Source: an uncultured Prevotellaceae bacterium
GTDB taxonomy: Bacteria; Bacteroidota; Bacteroidia; Bacteroidales; Muribaculaceae
Assembly: GCA_905207705.1 (NCBI GenBank)
Contig: CAJLMA010000001.1
Location: 372,001 to 436,000, forward strand
DNA: 64,000 bases
Direction of reading: 5' to 3'
A model generated the notes under the pieces. That model did not search any database. It was not told the DNA's origin and saw only the letters and a program-made list of their open reading frames with translations. Below, one piece after another: positions 55,231-64,000 of this stretch; position 1 is the first letter of the stretch, and every line of letters starts with the position of its first letter. Position numbers and translations under genes: made by a program.

Positions 55231-55379
55231 TGTTTATGTTAATAATAGAAGTCCTTTAATTTCAAATCAACATGTTGATACATGGCATTCTCCTACAAAT
55301 ATCGGAAATACATCGTTAAATAACAAAAAGCAGACACACATTTATCGTCCTCCCTTTGACAACATTTCGCGCTACTATA

Positions 55380-55423
55380 AAAACTCATGCTTGCCGAGCA
55401 GAATGTTCCACAAGGCAAGCATG
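55380..55423 (-). terminator. nqr operon terminator
   Basis: Minus strand CATGCTTGCC/GGCAAGCATG perfect 10-bp stem (55423-55414 with 55395-55386) followed by AG and a T-run at 55383-55379, 30 nt after nqrF. Confidence 0.85.
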
Positions 55424-55452
55424 TACTTTTTAAATATCTATGTTATATAAGA

Positions 55453-56724
55453 TTAACCGCCGAAATTGTCGAAATGGATGCTTTCGGGATCAACACCGAG
55501 GTCAAACAGCATATTCTCGACGGCCTTGCTCATCGGGCCGGGACCGCACATATAGTATTCCACATCTTCGGGAGCATCATGATCCTTTAAATATGTGTTG
55601 TACATTACTTGGTGCACAAATCCCGGCGTATATTTAACTCCGGCAGCATCGGCAGCTGGATCAGGACGGTCAAGAGCCAAATGGAACGAGAAATTCGGAA
55701 ATTCCTTTTCAAGCTGCAAGAAGTCTTGCAAATAGAACACCTCGTTCAAGGCACGAGCACCATAGAAATAAGACATCTTCCTGTCTCTTGTGTTCAATGT
55801 CTTGGTCATGTGCATTATCTGCGCACGCAATGGAGCCATTCCGGCACCACCGCCAACCCATATCATTTCCTTCTTTGAGTCGAAAATAGGATGGAAATCT
55901 CCGTAAGGGCCGCTCATTATTACCTTGTCGCCGGGTTTAAGCGTGAAAATGTAAGATGAAGCAATGCCCGGCATCACATCCTGGAATCCCACTTGAGGTT
56001 TCGGCTTGAACGGAGGAGTCGCGATGCGCACTGTAAGCATTATGCGGTCGCCCTCGGCAGGATAATTTGCCATTGAATATGCCCTTATGGTGGGTTCGGT
56101 ATTCTTGCACTTCAAGCCGAACAACCCAAACTTCTCCCAAGCCGGAAGATATTCCTTACCAATAGAATCCTTGTCTATATCCTTGTCATAGTCCATTTCA
56201 TATTCAGGTATGCGTATTTGCGCATACGAACCCGGAATGAAATTCATGTGTTCTCCCGGAGGCAAAGCCACAATAAATTCCTTGATGAACGTAGCCACAT
56301 TCTTATTAGATATTACCTCGCATTCCCATTCCTTTATTTCAAGGACAGAATCGGGAACCATGATTTTCATATTGTCCTTAACCTTCACTTGGCATCCCAG
56401 ACGCCAATGAGCCTGCTGCTCCTTGCGAGAAAAATGCACGGTCTCGGTAGGAAGTATGTTGCCACCGCCTTCGGTCACTTGCAACTTGCATTGACCACAA
56501 CTACCTTTACCGCCACAAGCCGAAGCGAGATGTATTTGTTGTGAAGCGAGTGTCGACAGCAATGAGCTTCCTTGAGGAACTTCAAGGGTCTTCTTGCCAT
56601 CGTTAATATTTATAGTGACATTGCCCGACGGAACAAGATACTTCTTGGCCACAAGCAATATTATCACCAACAACAATGTCACGATAAGAAAAAGTATCGC
56701 ACTTGAAAAAATCGTCAATCCCAT
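55453..56724 (-). CDS. nqrF: Na+-translocating NADH:quinone reductase subunit F
   Basis: 423 residues. NADH entry subunit: an N-terminal membrane helix (about 5-27), a [2Fe-2S] ferredoxin domain with Cys70, Cys76, Cys79 and Cys111 (SACGGKGSCGQC...GCQ), then FAD-binding (RAYSMANYPAEGD) and NADH-binding (WVGGGAGMAPLRAQIMHM, in parts) domains, and a C-terminal MCGPGPM. It accepts hydride from NADH and feeds electrons into NqrB-E. 7 bp after nqrE. Confidence 0.97.
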   Translation of the reverse strand: MGLTIFSSAILFLIVTLLLVIILLVAKKYLVPSGNVTININDGKKTLEVPQGSSLLSTLASQQIHLASACGGKGSCGQCKLQVTEGGGNILPTETVHFSRKEQQAHWRLGCQVKVKDNMKIMVPDSVLEIKEWECEVISNKNVATFIKEFIVALPPGEHMNFIPGSYAQIRIPEYEMDYDKDIDKDSIGKEYLPAWEKFGLFGLKCKNTEPTIRAYSMANYPAEGDRIMLTVRIATPPFKPKPQVGFQDVMPGIASSYIFTLKPGDKVIMSGPYGDFHPIFDSKKEMIWVGGGAGMAPLRAQIMHMTKTLNTRDRKMSYFYGARALNEVFYLQDFLQLEKEFPNFSFHLALDRPDPAADAAGVKYTPGFVHQVMYNTYLKDHDAPEDVEYYMCGPGPMSKAVENMLFDLGVDPESIHFDNFGG

Positions 56725-56731
56725 ATTGCCA

Positions 56732-57346
56732 TCAAAGTTTTATGCCGAGGAAGCTCATAAAAGCTATGCCCATCAAGCCGGTTAATATAAATGTTATGCC
56801 AATGCCGCGCAAGGGCTTAGGAATATTGCTGTAAGCAAGTTTCTCACGGATAGCGGCAAGTCCGACAATGGCAAGAGTCCAGCCTATGCCTGAACCTGCG
56901 CCATACACTGTTGCCGTCCAGGCCGAACCGAAATCGCGTTGTTGCATAAACAATGCGCATCCCAGGATAGCACAGTTAACGGCAATCAATGGCAAGAAAA
57001 TTCCCAACGACGCATAGAGCGACGGCGAAAATTTTTCAACTGCCATCTCCACAAGCTGAGTAATTGATGCAATTACGGCAATAAACATGATGAGGGCAAG
57101 GAAACTGAGGTCGACCGTCGCAAACTCTTCTCCGAGCCATTTCATTGCTCCCGGTTGCAACAGATAATTGTCAAGCAAATAATTGACAGGCAATGTCACG
57201 ACAAGCATGAACGTCACGGCGATGCCAAGCCCGAAAGCCGTTTTTACATTCTTGGATACAGCAAGGAATGAACACATACCCAAGAAATAGGCAAATATCA
57301 TATTGTCAATAAAAATCGACTTTATAAAAAGATTAAGCTCTTCCAT
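56732..57346 (-). CDS. nqrE: Na+-NQR subunit E
   Basis: 204-residue membrane subunit with six predicted helices, part of the NqrD/E pair that co-ordinates an iron centre in the membrane. Typical segments are FLGMCSFLAVSKNVKTAFGLG (in parts) and NCAILGCALFMQQRDFG, holding the conserved cysteines. 27 bp after nqrD. Confidence 0.96.
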   Translation of the reverse strand: MEELNLFIKSIFIDNMIFAYFLGMCSFLAVSKNVKTAFGLGIAVTFMLVVTLPVNYLLDNYLLQPGAMKWLGEEFATVDLSFLALIMFIAVIASITQLVEMAVEKFSPSLYASLGIFLPLIAVNCAILGCALFMQQRDFGSAWTATVYGAGSGIGWTLAIVGLAAIREKLAYSNIPKPLRGIGITFILTGLMGIAFMSFLGIKL

Positions 57347-57373
57347 AATTTACTGATTTCTTTAGGTGAATCA

Positions 57374-57997
57374 TTATTGTTCTTGCAAATCCTTGTTCCT
57401 TGAGCGGTGCCACCATATAATACAGCCCACTGTGACAAGAGCCATAGGAGGCAATATCATCAATCCGTTATTGGAATATCCCATTTCGTAGAAATCCTGT
57501 GGAATGACCTGTATTCCGAAAAGAGTCCCCGAGCCAAGCAACTCGCGGAAGAATGCAACTACTATGAGAATGATTGCATAACCGATACCATTACCTATTC
57601 CATCAAGGAATGACGGCCAAGGCTTGTTTGACAAAGCAAAAGCCTCAAGGCGTCCCATCAAGATACAGTTGGTAATGATTAGCCCTATGAAAACCGACAA
57701 TGCCTTGCTCATCTCATAATTGTAAGCCTTGAGCACTTGGTCCACGATGATGACAAGCGCGGCAACGACTACAAGCTGCACGATTATGCGTATGTTGTTC
57801 GGAATGGTATTGCGAATGAGCGAAATTATAAGATTGGAAAATGCCGTGATGGCCGTAACCGAGATTCCCATCACTATGGCCGGCTCCAATTTGGCTGTTA
57901 CGGCAAGACATGAACAAATGCCCAACACCTGCACAATGACAGGGTTGTTGCGCGACAGCGGACCGAGTAATGCTTCTTTTGATATTTTAGACATCAT
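57374..57997 (-). CDS. nqrD: Na+-NQR subunit D
   Basis: 207-residue polytopic partner of NqrE with inverted topology. Motifs are NNPVIVQVLGICSCLAVTAKL (in parts) and IITNCILMGRLEAFAL, carrying the paired conserved cysteines. 11 bp after nqrC. Its C-terminus is basic (RSRNKDLQEQ). Confidence 0.96.
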   Translation of the reverse strand: MMSKISKEALLGPLSRNNPVIVQVLGICSCLAVTAKLEPAIVMGISVTAITAFSNLIISLIRNTIPNNIRIIVQLVVVAALVIIVDQVLKAYNYEMSKALSVFIGLIITNCILMGRLEAFALSNKPWPSFLDGIGNGIGYAIILIVVAFFRELLGSGTLFGIQVIPQDFYEMGYSNNGLMILPPMALVTVGCIIWWHRSRNKDLQEQ

Positions 57998-58008
57998 AAT
58001 ATTAATGC

Positions 58009-58725
58009 TTATTTTTCAGATTGTGCAGTTTGTAACTTGCTCAAAAATGCGTCATAGTAGCGCAGGCAGTCACCGAGCATCGACTCAACGCCCTTGCTGG
58101 TGATTGTACCGCCCGAGATGGCATCGACATAGTCAGAACCGTCAATCGGTTTCTGCCCGGCTTTCATGACATCGACCGAGAGGAACTTGCCATCCTTGTA
58201 AAGTTCCTTGCCGACAAATTGCTTTTGAAAATTCTCGGTCGAGATTTCTGCGCCAAGGCCCGGAGTTTCACCCGAGTGTGAGAAATATGCACCGTATATG
58301 GAATCTCCGTCATCTTTCACGGCCACATACCCCCAGATAGGTCCCCACAAGCCGGCGCCATAAACAGGCAACACATAAACAGTTTCACCTTCATCGGTCG
58401 TAGCTTCAAATACCGGCAACATGCGTTCGGTACCATCTTTTTTGACCTCTCCTGCCATGTTGACGGCAAAAGCGTCCCCTTCGTTACGATTTCCCTCAGC
58501 ATCGGTAAGGAAAGCATCTGTAATATATTTCTCGTATGTCTCTCCTACCGACCCTTCCGGGGCTGTGACATGTATCGCGCTCAATATTTGCTGGCGCTTG
58601 TCATTGGCGATGTTCTCGTCTTGCGCAGGTTTCAATGCTTGATAAACGAAAGCAAGTGCCGCACCGACAATAATCACCATTATCGAAGAATATATTATAG
58701 TATAAGTGTTACTTTGAGTATTCAT
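58009..58725 (-). CDS. nqrC: Na+-NQR subunit C
   Basis: 238 residues: one N-terminal membrane helix (about 9-30) and a periplasmic FMN-binding domain. The flavinylation site is the threonine of DAISGGTITS near the C-terminus, matching the S-G-x-T-x-T-S type motif recognised by the flavin transferase ApbE (not seen in this window). 18 bp after nqrB. Confidence 0.96.
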   Translation of the reverse strand: MNTQSNTYTIIYSSIMVIIVGAALAFVYQALKPAQDENIANDKRQQILSAIHVTAPEGSVGETYEKYITDAFLTDAEGNRNEGDAFAVNMAGEVKKDGTERMLPVFEATTDEGETVYVLPVYGAGLWGPIWGYVAVKDDGDSIYGAYFSHSGETPGLGAEISTENFQKQFVGKELYKDGKFLSVDVMKAGQKPIDGSDYVDAISGGTITSKGVESMLGDCLRYYDAFLSKLQTAQSEK

Positions 58726-58743
58726 TTTATTCCTCCCTTGTGT

Positions 58744-59952
58744 TTAGTCATTCATTTTTGCTCGTTTCAAGCGACGACGTATGTTTGCTTGCACCACGAA
58801 GTAGTCTATGAGCGGAGCAAATGCGTTCATGAACAGCACGGCAAGCATCGCGCCCTCGGGATAACCGCTGTTATATACCCTTATCAATATAGCCAGAACG
58901 CCTATCAAGAAACCGTAAATATACTTGCCTAATTCAGTACGCGCGCCGGTAACAGGGTCGGTAGCCATGAACACGGCCGCAAACGCAAAACCTCCGTAGC
59001 ATATATGCTCAATCGGGGTCAGAGACGATGCCGGATAAGTAGCCGATGGGAACAAATGGGCGATGAAACCCATAAACAAGCCGCCCACGAATACCGAAAG
59101 CATTATCTTCCATGATGCCGTCCCAGTGAAAAGCAGGATTGCAGCACCAATCAATATACATAATGTAGACGTTTCACCAACCGAACCCGGAATCAGCCCC
59201 AAGAACGCATCAAGCGTGCTTATAGGCTCTCCTATTATATTTGTCAGCACGGGATTCTCAGATGTTGACGTCGCTATCTGCCCCAATGGTGTTGCACCCG
59301 AAAATGCGTCTACCACCGAGCCTCCGCCTACTCCGAATACCGGTTCGGTAGCTACAAATGCCGCATCGCCCGACATCTTGGCAGGATATGCAAAAAAGAG
59401 GAACGCCCGAGTTATTAAGGCAACATTGAATATATTCATACCGGTTCCGCCGAATATCTCCTTGGCAAAAATCACAGAGAAAGCAGTTGCCACGGCAATC
59501 ATCCATACAGGAGTGTTGATGGGGCAAATCAACGGAATCAGTATGCCGGTAACCAAGAAGCCCTCTTGAATCTCATGATGGCGTATCTGCGCTCCGATGA
59601 ATTCAATTCCAAGTCCTACGACATAAGAAACAACTATTGATGGCAACAATGCCAAAAAGCCATACAAAAACAGGTTCCAGAATCCGGCATCGGGATTCCC
59701 TATAGCCAAGTAGTGCTGGTAACCTATATTGTATATTCCAAAAAGCAGACACGGCACCAGCGACATTATCACCACGGTCATCGTGCGCTTGGTGTCGTTG
59801 CTGTCATGAATGCTGACACCTGTCGAAGATGTAGTGTTCGGCGAAAACAAAAAAGACTCGAAGCCCTCAAACACCGACTGGAACTTGCTGTATTTCCCCC
59901 CCGGCATGAAATTGGGCTTGACCTTATCTAAATAATTTCTTAAACCTTTCAC
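58744..59952 (-). CDS. nqrB: Na+-NQR subunit B
   Basis: 402-residue multi-helix subunit that binds covalent FMN and riboflavin and forms the sodium path. The flavinylation motif is DAFSGATPLGQ in the middle of the protein. N-terminal MKGLRNYLDKVKPNF and the conserved FAAVFMATDPVTGARTELGKYIYG (in parts) are diagnostic. 42 bp after nqrA. Confidence 0.97.
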   Translation of the reverse strand: MKGLRNYLDKVKPNFMPGGKYSKFQSVFEGFESFLFSPNTTSSTGVSIHDSNDTKRTMTVVIMSLVPCLLFGIYNIGYQHYLAIGNPDAGFWNLFLYGFLALLPSIVVSYVVGLGIEFIGAQIRHHEIQEGFLVTGILIPLICPINTPVWMIAVATAFSVIFAKEIFGGTGMNIFNVALITRAFLFFAYPAKMSGDAAFVATEPVFGVGGGSVVDAFSGATPLGQIATSTSENPVLTNIIGEPISTLDAFLGLIPGSVGETSTLCILIGAAILLFTGTASWKIMLSVFVGGLFMGFIAHLFPSATYPASSLTPIEHICYGGFAFAAVFMATDPVTGARTELGKYIYGFLIGVLAILIRVYNSGYPEGAMLAVLFMNAFAPLIDYFVVQANIRRRLKRAKMND

Positions 59953-59994
59953 GTCTGTTTTCTTTATTTTATTATATCTGTCTTTCCTAACAGG

Positions 59995-61314
59995 TTAATT
60001 CATCTCCTTGTAAAGTTTGTCAAGGCCTTCGCGCACTATCTTTTGCAAAGGCAGTTTCGAGGTATCGGCAAATTCACATAACGCAAAATCCTCAGGAGCT
60101 ACTTCATATATGCCCAACTGCTCCATTTTCTCGATGTCGAATGCTATAATAGCCTTAATCAAGAATTCGGCAAGGATATCCATAGGCAACATGCGGTCGT
60201 ACTCTCCCGACATTATTATGGCACGCACTCCACCGTTCAATTTTGCATCAAATTCGGCAGGTTTACCTCGGCGCAACAACCAGTTGGTAAATGAATGGTA
60301 GATACTGAACCGCTTAGGACTCAATGATGCCCATCCAAGAAAATCCGCATCATTCTTCACTTCAGGAATCACCGAAACATGCCTGTAAGGGAAACGTAAA
60401 TATCCGCCGATTCCAACTTTTGCACCTGTCAACAAGTTCCCCGACACAATGTGGCACTTGTCGGCATCGGCCACGCATCCGGCCAATAGCGACGACATGT
60501 CACAACCCATCACACACTTGGCATAATGCGGCTTGTCCACCGATTCGCCCGTGATGGCAACTACTGTATCAAACGGCACTATGCCTGTCGTCAAGAACTC
60601 CCCTATTCGAGCCGCCGACACGGCATCGAGCGTCCACACTGTTTCCGATTTATTTACCGGCTTGACATTGGCAATTTGCACTCCGGCATTACCTGACGGA
60701 TGTGGGCCTTCGAAAGTATTTACTATGCAGCCCTTCACATCGGGGACATAATCCGGACAGCATCCGAGATATACATTGCCGTCGGTCAAAGAAGCAAGCG
60801 CATCCAAGCCTTTTTGCAAATACGCCTCTTTCCCTTTTAACAACAAGGCAAAATCTGGTGCAAGAGGTGCCGAATCAAAACATGTAATGAAAATGTCGCG
60901 AGGTTTCACGTTGGGGTTAGGTACATAATCATACGGACGTTGACGCATCACGCACCATAATCCCGACTCAAGCAACAATTGCTTAACATCTCCGCCAAGA
61001 CTGAATTTCTTTACGGCATTTCCTTGCGCCTCGATTTTTACCGCTTCGATCTTGCGGCGAGCTCCGCGGCATATTTCGACGACCTTGCCCGCGACAGGCG
61101 ATGTCACCACGATTTCAGGAACATTCTTGTCGTGGAACAAAGCACCACCAGCATCCACCACATCTCCTTCCTTTACATCAAGACGCGGAGTAATCCCGGT
61201 AAAATCATCCGGAACCACGGCAAAAATCTTGCTGTATGTTTCTGCAATCGACTGATCGGAAATAGCCCCTTCAATATTCAGGTTTAGACCTTTTTTAATT
61301 CTGATATTAGCCAT
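59995..61314 (-). CDS. nqrA: Na+-NQR subunit A
   Basis: 439 residues, the largest soluble subunit, bound on the cytoplasmic side near the quinone site. It starts with the barrel-sandwich (lipoyl-like) fold (DVKEGDVVDAGGALFHDKN, SPVAGKVVEI) and continues with an SLBB-type domain. First gene of nqrABCDEF, with a TATCTTTG promoter at 61349-61342. Confidence 0.95.
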   Translation of the reverse strand: MANIRIKKGLNLNIEGAISDQSIAETYSKIFAVVPDDFTGITPRLDVKEGDVVDAGGALFHDKNVPEIVVTSPVAGKVVEICRGARRKIEAVKIEAQGNAVKKFSLGGDVKQLLLESGLWCVMRQRPYDYVPNPNVKPRDIFITCFDSAPLAPDFALLLKGKEAYLQKGLDALASLTDGNVYLGCCPDYVPDVKGCIVNTFEGPHPSGNAGVQIANVKPVNKSETVWTLDAVSAARIGEFLTTGIVPFDTVVAITGESVDKPHYAKCVMGCDMSSLLAGCVADADKCHIVSGNLLTGAKVGIGGYLRFPYRHVSVIPEVKNDADFLGWASLSPKRFSIYHSFTNWLLRRGKPAEFDAKLNGGVRAIIMSGEYDRMLPMDILAEFLIKAIIAFDIEKMEQLGIYEVAPEDFALCEFADTSKLPLQKIVREGLDKLYKEMN

Positions 61315-61341
61315 TTTAAAGTCGCATTATATACTTTGGCG

Positions 61342-61375
61342 CAAAGATAATTAAAAATAATTAACTAAAAACAAA
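61342..61375 (-). promoter_or_regulatory. nqr operon promoter
   Basis: Minus strand TATCTTTG at 61349-61342 with TTTG 22 nt upstream (61375-61372); leader about 22-25 nt. Confidence 0.6.
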
Positions 61376-61544
61376 ATCCACTACAATAAATTGACACGAT
61401 TGAATAATGGCATGACAAATGAACGACATCTCCACTCCATGCTCCTGCAATGATATGCAAAAGGCGGTGCAACCCACACTCCGCAACTCCTGAAAATAGG
61501 CATGTTGACATTGTGAAAAAAAACAGAAAAAAGAGTTGGACACA
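61376..61544. other. Intergenic DNA between nqrA and exbB promoters
   Basis: About 170 bp between two divergent promoters. Short open frames on both strands look like chance. Nothing recognised. Confidence 0.5.
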
Positions 61545-61575
61545 TTGTCAAATTGAAATATTTATAATACATTTG
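61545..61575 (+). promoter_or_regulatory. exbB-exbD promoter
   Basis: TTG at 61545-61547, 20 nt, TACATTTG at 61568-61575. It implies a 5' leader of about 230 nt before exbB. Confidence 0.65.
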
Positions 61576-61587
61576 CCTAAGATTTTT

Positions 61588-61732
61588 GTGACAAATTTGG
61601 CATTATTATTGGATACAAAGCCTCAGATTCATGAAAACAACTGTGAGTCAATATGATAATAAACAAAACAATCATCGGCTGCAATATGTATTTCCTTTTA
61701 GTTTTTAATTACACCACGCACAAATTTGTCAC
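61588..61732. repeat. Long-range inverted repeat in the exbB leader
   Basis: GTGACAAATTTG at 61588-61599 and its exact complement CAAATTTGTCAC at 61721-61732, extended by one more pair outside. The 121-nt separation permits a closed leader domain in the RNA, or paired operator half-sites in DNA. Confidence 0.6.
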
Positions 61733-61811
61733 ACTGAAAACGAAAAAACTGTATTACTAATAACATTAACAACTAACAATTTAATTTTTAACAATTTTAT
61801 TCAATTAAATT

Positions 61812-62633
61812 ATGGAAACAAAAAAGCCTAACGAAACTCCGAAAAAATCTGGAGCAGTAGTGAGCAAAGTTCGTGGAATCAAGAACGCATTTTTGGTTAT
61901 TGTAGCTTGTTTCATAGTTGCACTTTGCATTTTCTTGTTCGTGCTTGGCAATCCTGCCAACTTCAACGAAAGCGGACACCCAATCAACCTTCTTGGTACA
62001 GTTTACATGGGTGGATTCGTGGTACCTATCCTCCAATGCTGCTTCTTGACAGTTATCGTATTGTCAGTTGAACGTTGGATCGCTCTTTCTTCTGCAAAAG
62101 GTAAAGGTAGCATTCCTAAGTTCGTTGCAAATGTAAAGAAAGCTTTGGCTGCTAACGATATCGCAAAGGCTCAAGACCTCTGCCGCAAGCAACAAGGTTC
62201 TGTTGGTGCAATCGTTTACGCCGTTCTTCTTAAATACGACGAAATGGACAAGAACACCATTCTTCAAAAAGAACAAAAACTTACTACAATCCAAAAGGAA
62301 ATCGAAGAAGCTACCGCTCTCGAAATGCCTTCTTTGCAACAAAACTTGCCTATCGTTGCTACATTGACAACCCTTGGTACTCTTCTCGGTCTTCTCGGAA
62401 CTGTGTTGGGTATGATCAAGTCATTCCAAGCTTTGTCTGCTTCTGGTGCTCCTGACTCTACCGAATTGTCTACCGGTATTTCTGAGGCACTTGTAAACAC
62501 TGCATTCGGTATCGCAACAGGTGCTTGCGCTGTTATTTCTTATAACTTCTTCACAAACAAGATTGATAACCTTACTTACGCTATCGACGAAGTAGGATTC
62601 TCTATCGTTCAAACATTTGCTGCTACTCACTAA
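61812..62633 (+). CDS. exbB: MotA/TolQ/ExbB proton-channel protein
   Basis: 273 residues. A short charged N-terminus is followed by four predicted membrane segments (around residues 25-45, 65-90, 180-205 and 230-250). The conserved channel helices carry ATLTTLGTLLGLLGTVLGMI and ALVNTAFGIATGACAVISY. It forms the proton-driven motor with ExbD that powers TonB-dependent receptors such as the SusC and the receptor at 22070. Codon use (GCT, CTT, TCT) differs from the surrounding genes and hints at high expression. Confidence 0.93.
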   Translation: METKKPNETPKKSGAVVSKVRGIKNAFLVIVACFIVALCIFLFVLGNPANFNESGHPINLLGTVYMGGFVVPILQCCFLTVIVLSVERWIALSSAKGKGSIPKFVANVKKALAANDIAKAQDLCRKQQGSVGAIVYAVLLKYDEMDKNTILQKEQKLTTIQKEIEEATALEMPSLQQNLPIVATLTTLGTLLGLLGTVLGMIKSFQALSASGAPDSTELSTGISEALVNTAFGIATGACAVISYNFFTNKIDNLTYAIDEVGFSIVQTFAATH

Positions 62634-62701
62634 TATTTAGTTAGAGAGTCAAGTTGCAATCAAACAAATAATAAATTATAAGAAAATAACAGTAGATTAA
62701 T

Positions 62702-63406
62702 ATGGGAAAAGTTAAAATCAAAAGGAAGAGTACACTCATCGACATGACCGCGATGAGTGACGTTACTGTACTTTTGCTTACTTTCTTCATGTTGACATCT
62801 ACATTCCTTCAAAAAGAACCTGTCACTGTGCTGACACCGTCTTCTGTTTCGGAAATCAAAGTACCCACAGCCAACCTTATAACGGTTCTCGTGGCTCCCG
62901 AAGGAAACGTGTTCATCTCGCTGGCCGGTGACAAGGACTCTACCTACTCTAGCGAAAACATGAGGGCCGAGCTCTTGAAGAATGTAGTCGCAGAATATAA
63001 CAGGCTTCATCCCAACAATACAATCTCCCTTACAGCCGACGAAGTTTCGACTTTCTCTAAGACCAACATGTTTGGCGTAAAAATGAGCGAGCTGAAAGGA
63101 TGGTTGGATCTTCCGCAGGAAAAAAGGGATGAATACCTTGATCCATCTAAGAATCCAAACGCCGGTATTCCTATCGACATGAATCAGGATTTGTCAAAGC
63201 CTAATGAATTCCAACTCTGGATGAGGGCCATCTACAATTCTAACAATAGCAGTATCATATCTACAATCAAGAAAGGTAATGGTATTGCCATCAAAGCCGA
63301 CAAGAGTACCACTTATTCAAAGATTCAAGTTGTGATGGATAATCTGCAAACAATGAAGATGAATAAGTTTAGTTTAATGACCGCTTTAAAAAGTGAGGAC
63401 GAATAA
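62702..63406 (+). CDS. exbD: ExbD/TolR-family biopolymer transport protein (first copy)
   Basis: 234 residues. One N-terminal membrane helix carries the proton-site aspartate region (IDMTAMSDVTVLLLTFFMLT), followed by a periplasmic domain much longer than the classic 140-residue ExbD. The extra part, about residues 95-190 (MFGVKMSELKGWLDLPQEKR), is typical of Bacteroidota versions. 68 bp after exbB. Confidence 0.92.
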   Translation: MGKVKIKRKSTLIDMTAMSDVTVLLLTFFMLTSTFLQKEPVTVLTPSSVSEIKVPTANLITVLVAPEGNVFISLAGDKDSTYSSENMRAELLKNVVAEYNRLHPNNTISLTADEVSTFSKTNMFGVKMSELKGWLDLPQEKRDEYLDPSKNPNAGIPIDMNQDLSKPNEFQLWMRAIYNSNNSSIISTIKKGNGIAIKADKSTTYSKIQVVMDNLQTMKMNKFSLMTALKSEDE

Positions 63407-63409
63407 CAT

Positions 63410-64000
63410 ATGGCACAAATAGATACTGGTGGTGGCGACAGCGGAAAAGGCAAGTCACACCAAAAAAAGATGTCAATTCATGTCGATTTCACCCCGATGG
63501 TGGACATGAACATGCTTTTGATTACCTTCTTTATGCTTTGTACCACTATGATTAAGTCCCAGACTTTGCAAATTAGTCTTCCGACTAATGAAAAAGTGGA
63601 AAAACAAGAACAGAACAAGGTAAAGCAATCAGAAGCTATTACTGTGATACTTGACAGCGAGCTCGATGACAACGGAATCCCTGTTAAAAGCTTTGTTTAC
63701 TACTATGAAGGCATGCCCAACATGGCAGTTGAAAACGGCAAGCTCGCTGAGAATAAGATGCAAGAAATCCAATTCATGCCAAATGACGTTAACGGAGCTC
63801 CGCAAGGAATCCGCAAGATATTCCAAGAACGCAATGAACAAGTTGTTAAGAAAATCAACGAGTTAAAAGCTAAATGGAAAAACAACGAATTTGACAAGAA
63901 TGACGAGAGAAACGATAGCATCTACCAAAAACTTGCAAAGGACGTCCGCAACGACTCTACTTTGAAACGTCCGGTAGTTATTATCAAAGCAACTCCTAAC
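63410..64000 (+). CDS. ExbD/TolR-family protein (second copy, cut by right edge)
   Basis: 197 codons visible from ATG at 63410, open at the right edge. A Gly/Ser/Lys-rich start (MAQIDTGGGDSGKGK) leads to the helix with VDFTPMVDMNMLLITFFML, whose aspartate is the proton site, then a long periplasmic region. It starts 3 bp after the first exbD. The two unequal ExbD proteins probably assemble into one motor. Confidence 0.9.
   Translation, partial: MAQIDTGGGDSGKGKSHQKKMSIHVDFTPMVDMNMLLITFFMLCTTMIKSQTLQISLPTNEKVEKQEQNKVKQSEAITVILDSELDDNGIPVKSFVYYYEGMPNMAVENGKLAENKMQEIQFMPNDVNGAPQGIRKIFQERNEQVVKKINELKAKWKNNEFDKNDERNDSIYQKLAKDVRNDSTLKRPVVIIKATPN

Noticed and set aside
1..64000. CRISPR arrays, rRNA genes, complete prophage or complete transposon
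   Set aside because: No regularly spaced repeats, no rRNA sequence and no intact transposase or phage structural genes were found in the window.

Overview
The window reads as a chromosomal segment of a Bacteroidota bacterium, order Bacteroidales, possibly Muribaculaceae-like (the family is inference). The support is a SusC/SusD pair with associated surface lipoproteins, type IX secretion (T9SS) components and cargo, a complete six-gene Na+-NQR operon, the Bacteroidota form of the threonine operon, and promoters of the Bacteroidetes type (TTTG or TTG, about 20 nt, TAnnTTTG). Several start codons lie only about 5-12 nt downstream of the -7 box.

Layout. 1-8763 (minus) is one tightly packed run transcribed leftwards: aroA, a small membrane protein, a metal ABC permease, T9SS gene porW/sprE, T9SS regulator gene porX, tsaE, birA and a GH9 glycosidase cut by the left edge. 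8898-10160 has tRNA-Leu(CAG) and a DUF1460 hydrolase. 10345-11300 is a decayed mobile region: a tyrosine recombinase gene with a 1-base deletion, cut by an IS30-family remnant. 11908-18170 holds maeB, a candidate structured small RNA, a small membrane protein, alaS and a MerR regulator. 18230-29301 holds an ATP-grasp-like unknown, a four-gene minus operon (nitroreductase, DUF2520, KdsC-like phosphatase, Maf), a TonB-dependent receptor, a GNAT enzyme, a glycerophosphodiesterase with a T9SS sorting domain, a PfkB kinase and tRNA-Arg(ACG). 29478-32221 holds engB, mdh and recR. 32292-41580 is a five-gene surface-uptake operon: susC, susD, zinc metallohydrolase lipoprotein, DUF4302 lipoprotein and a T9SS cargo protein, closed by a strong terminator.

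42175-50808 holds rluA with a candidate leader ORF, a GT2/GNAT pair, yqgE and the threonine operon thrA, apgM-like homoserine kinase candidate, thrC. 50862-55230 is accessory in character: a 17-bp inverted repeat, an AT-rich PD-(D/E)XK-like orphan, a stand-alone T9SS sorting domain, a secreted GH13 pullulanase and a lipoprotein gene interrupted by an in-frame TGA. 55453-61314 (minus) is nqrABCDEF. 61812-64000 is exbB-exbD-exbD, the last gene cut by the right edge.

How it fits together. porX and porW regulate and support T9SS, and three proteins here end in T9SS-type sorting domains. SusCD and the other TonB-dependent receptor need energy from ExbBD-type motors, and Na+-NQR supplies ion-motive force. 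Points most worth a second look are the structured RNA candidate at 14446-14710, the engB and rluA leaders that share a near-identical 24-bp promoter/start block, the SusCD-metallohydrolase-T9SS cluster, the orphan sorting domain, and several perfect inverted repeats in intergenic DNA. All functional calls are from sequence reading only; no database search was run.
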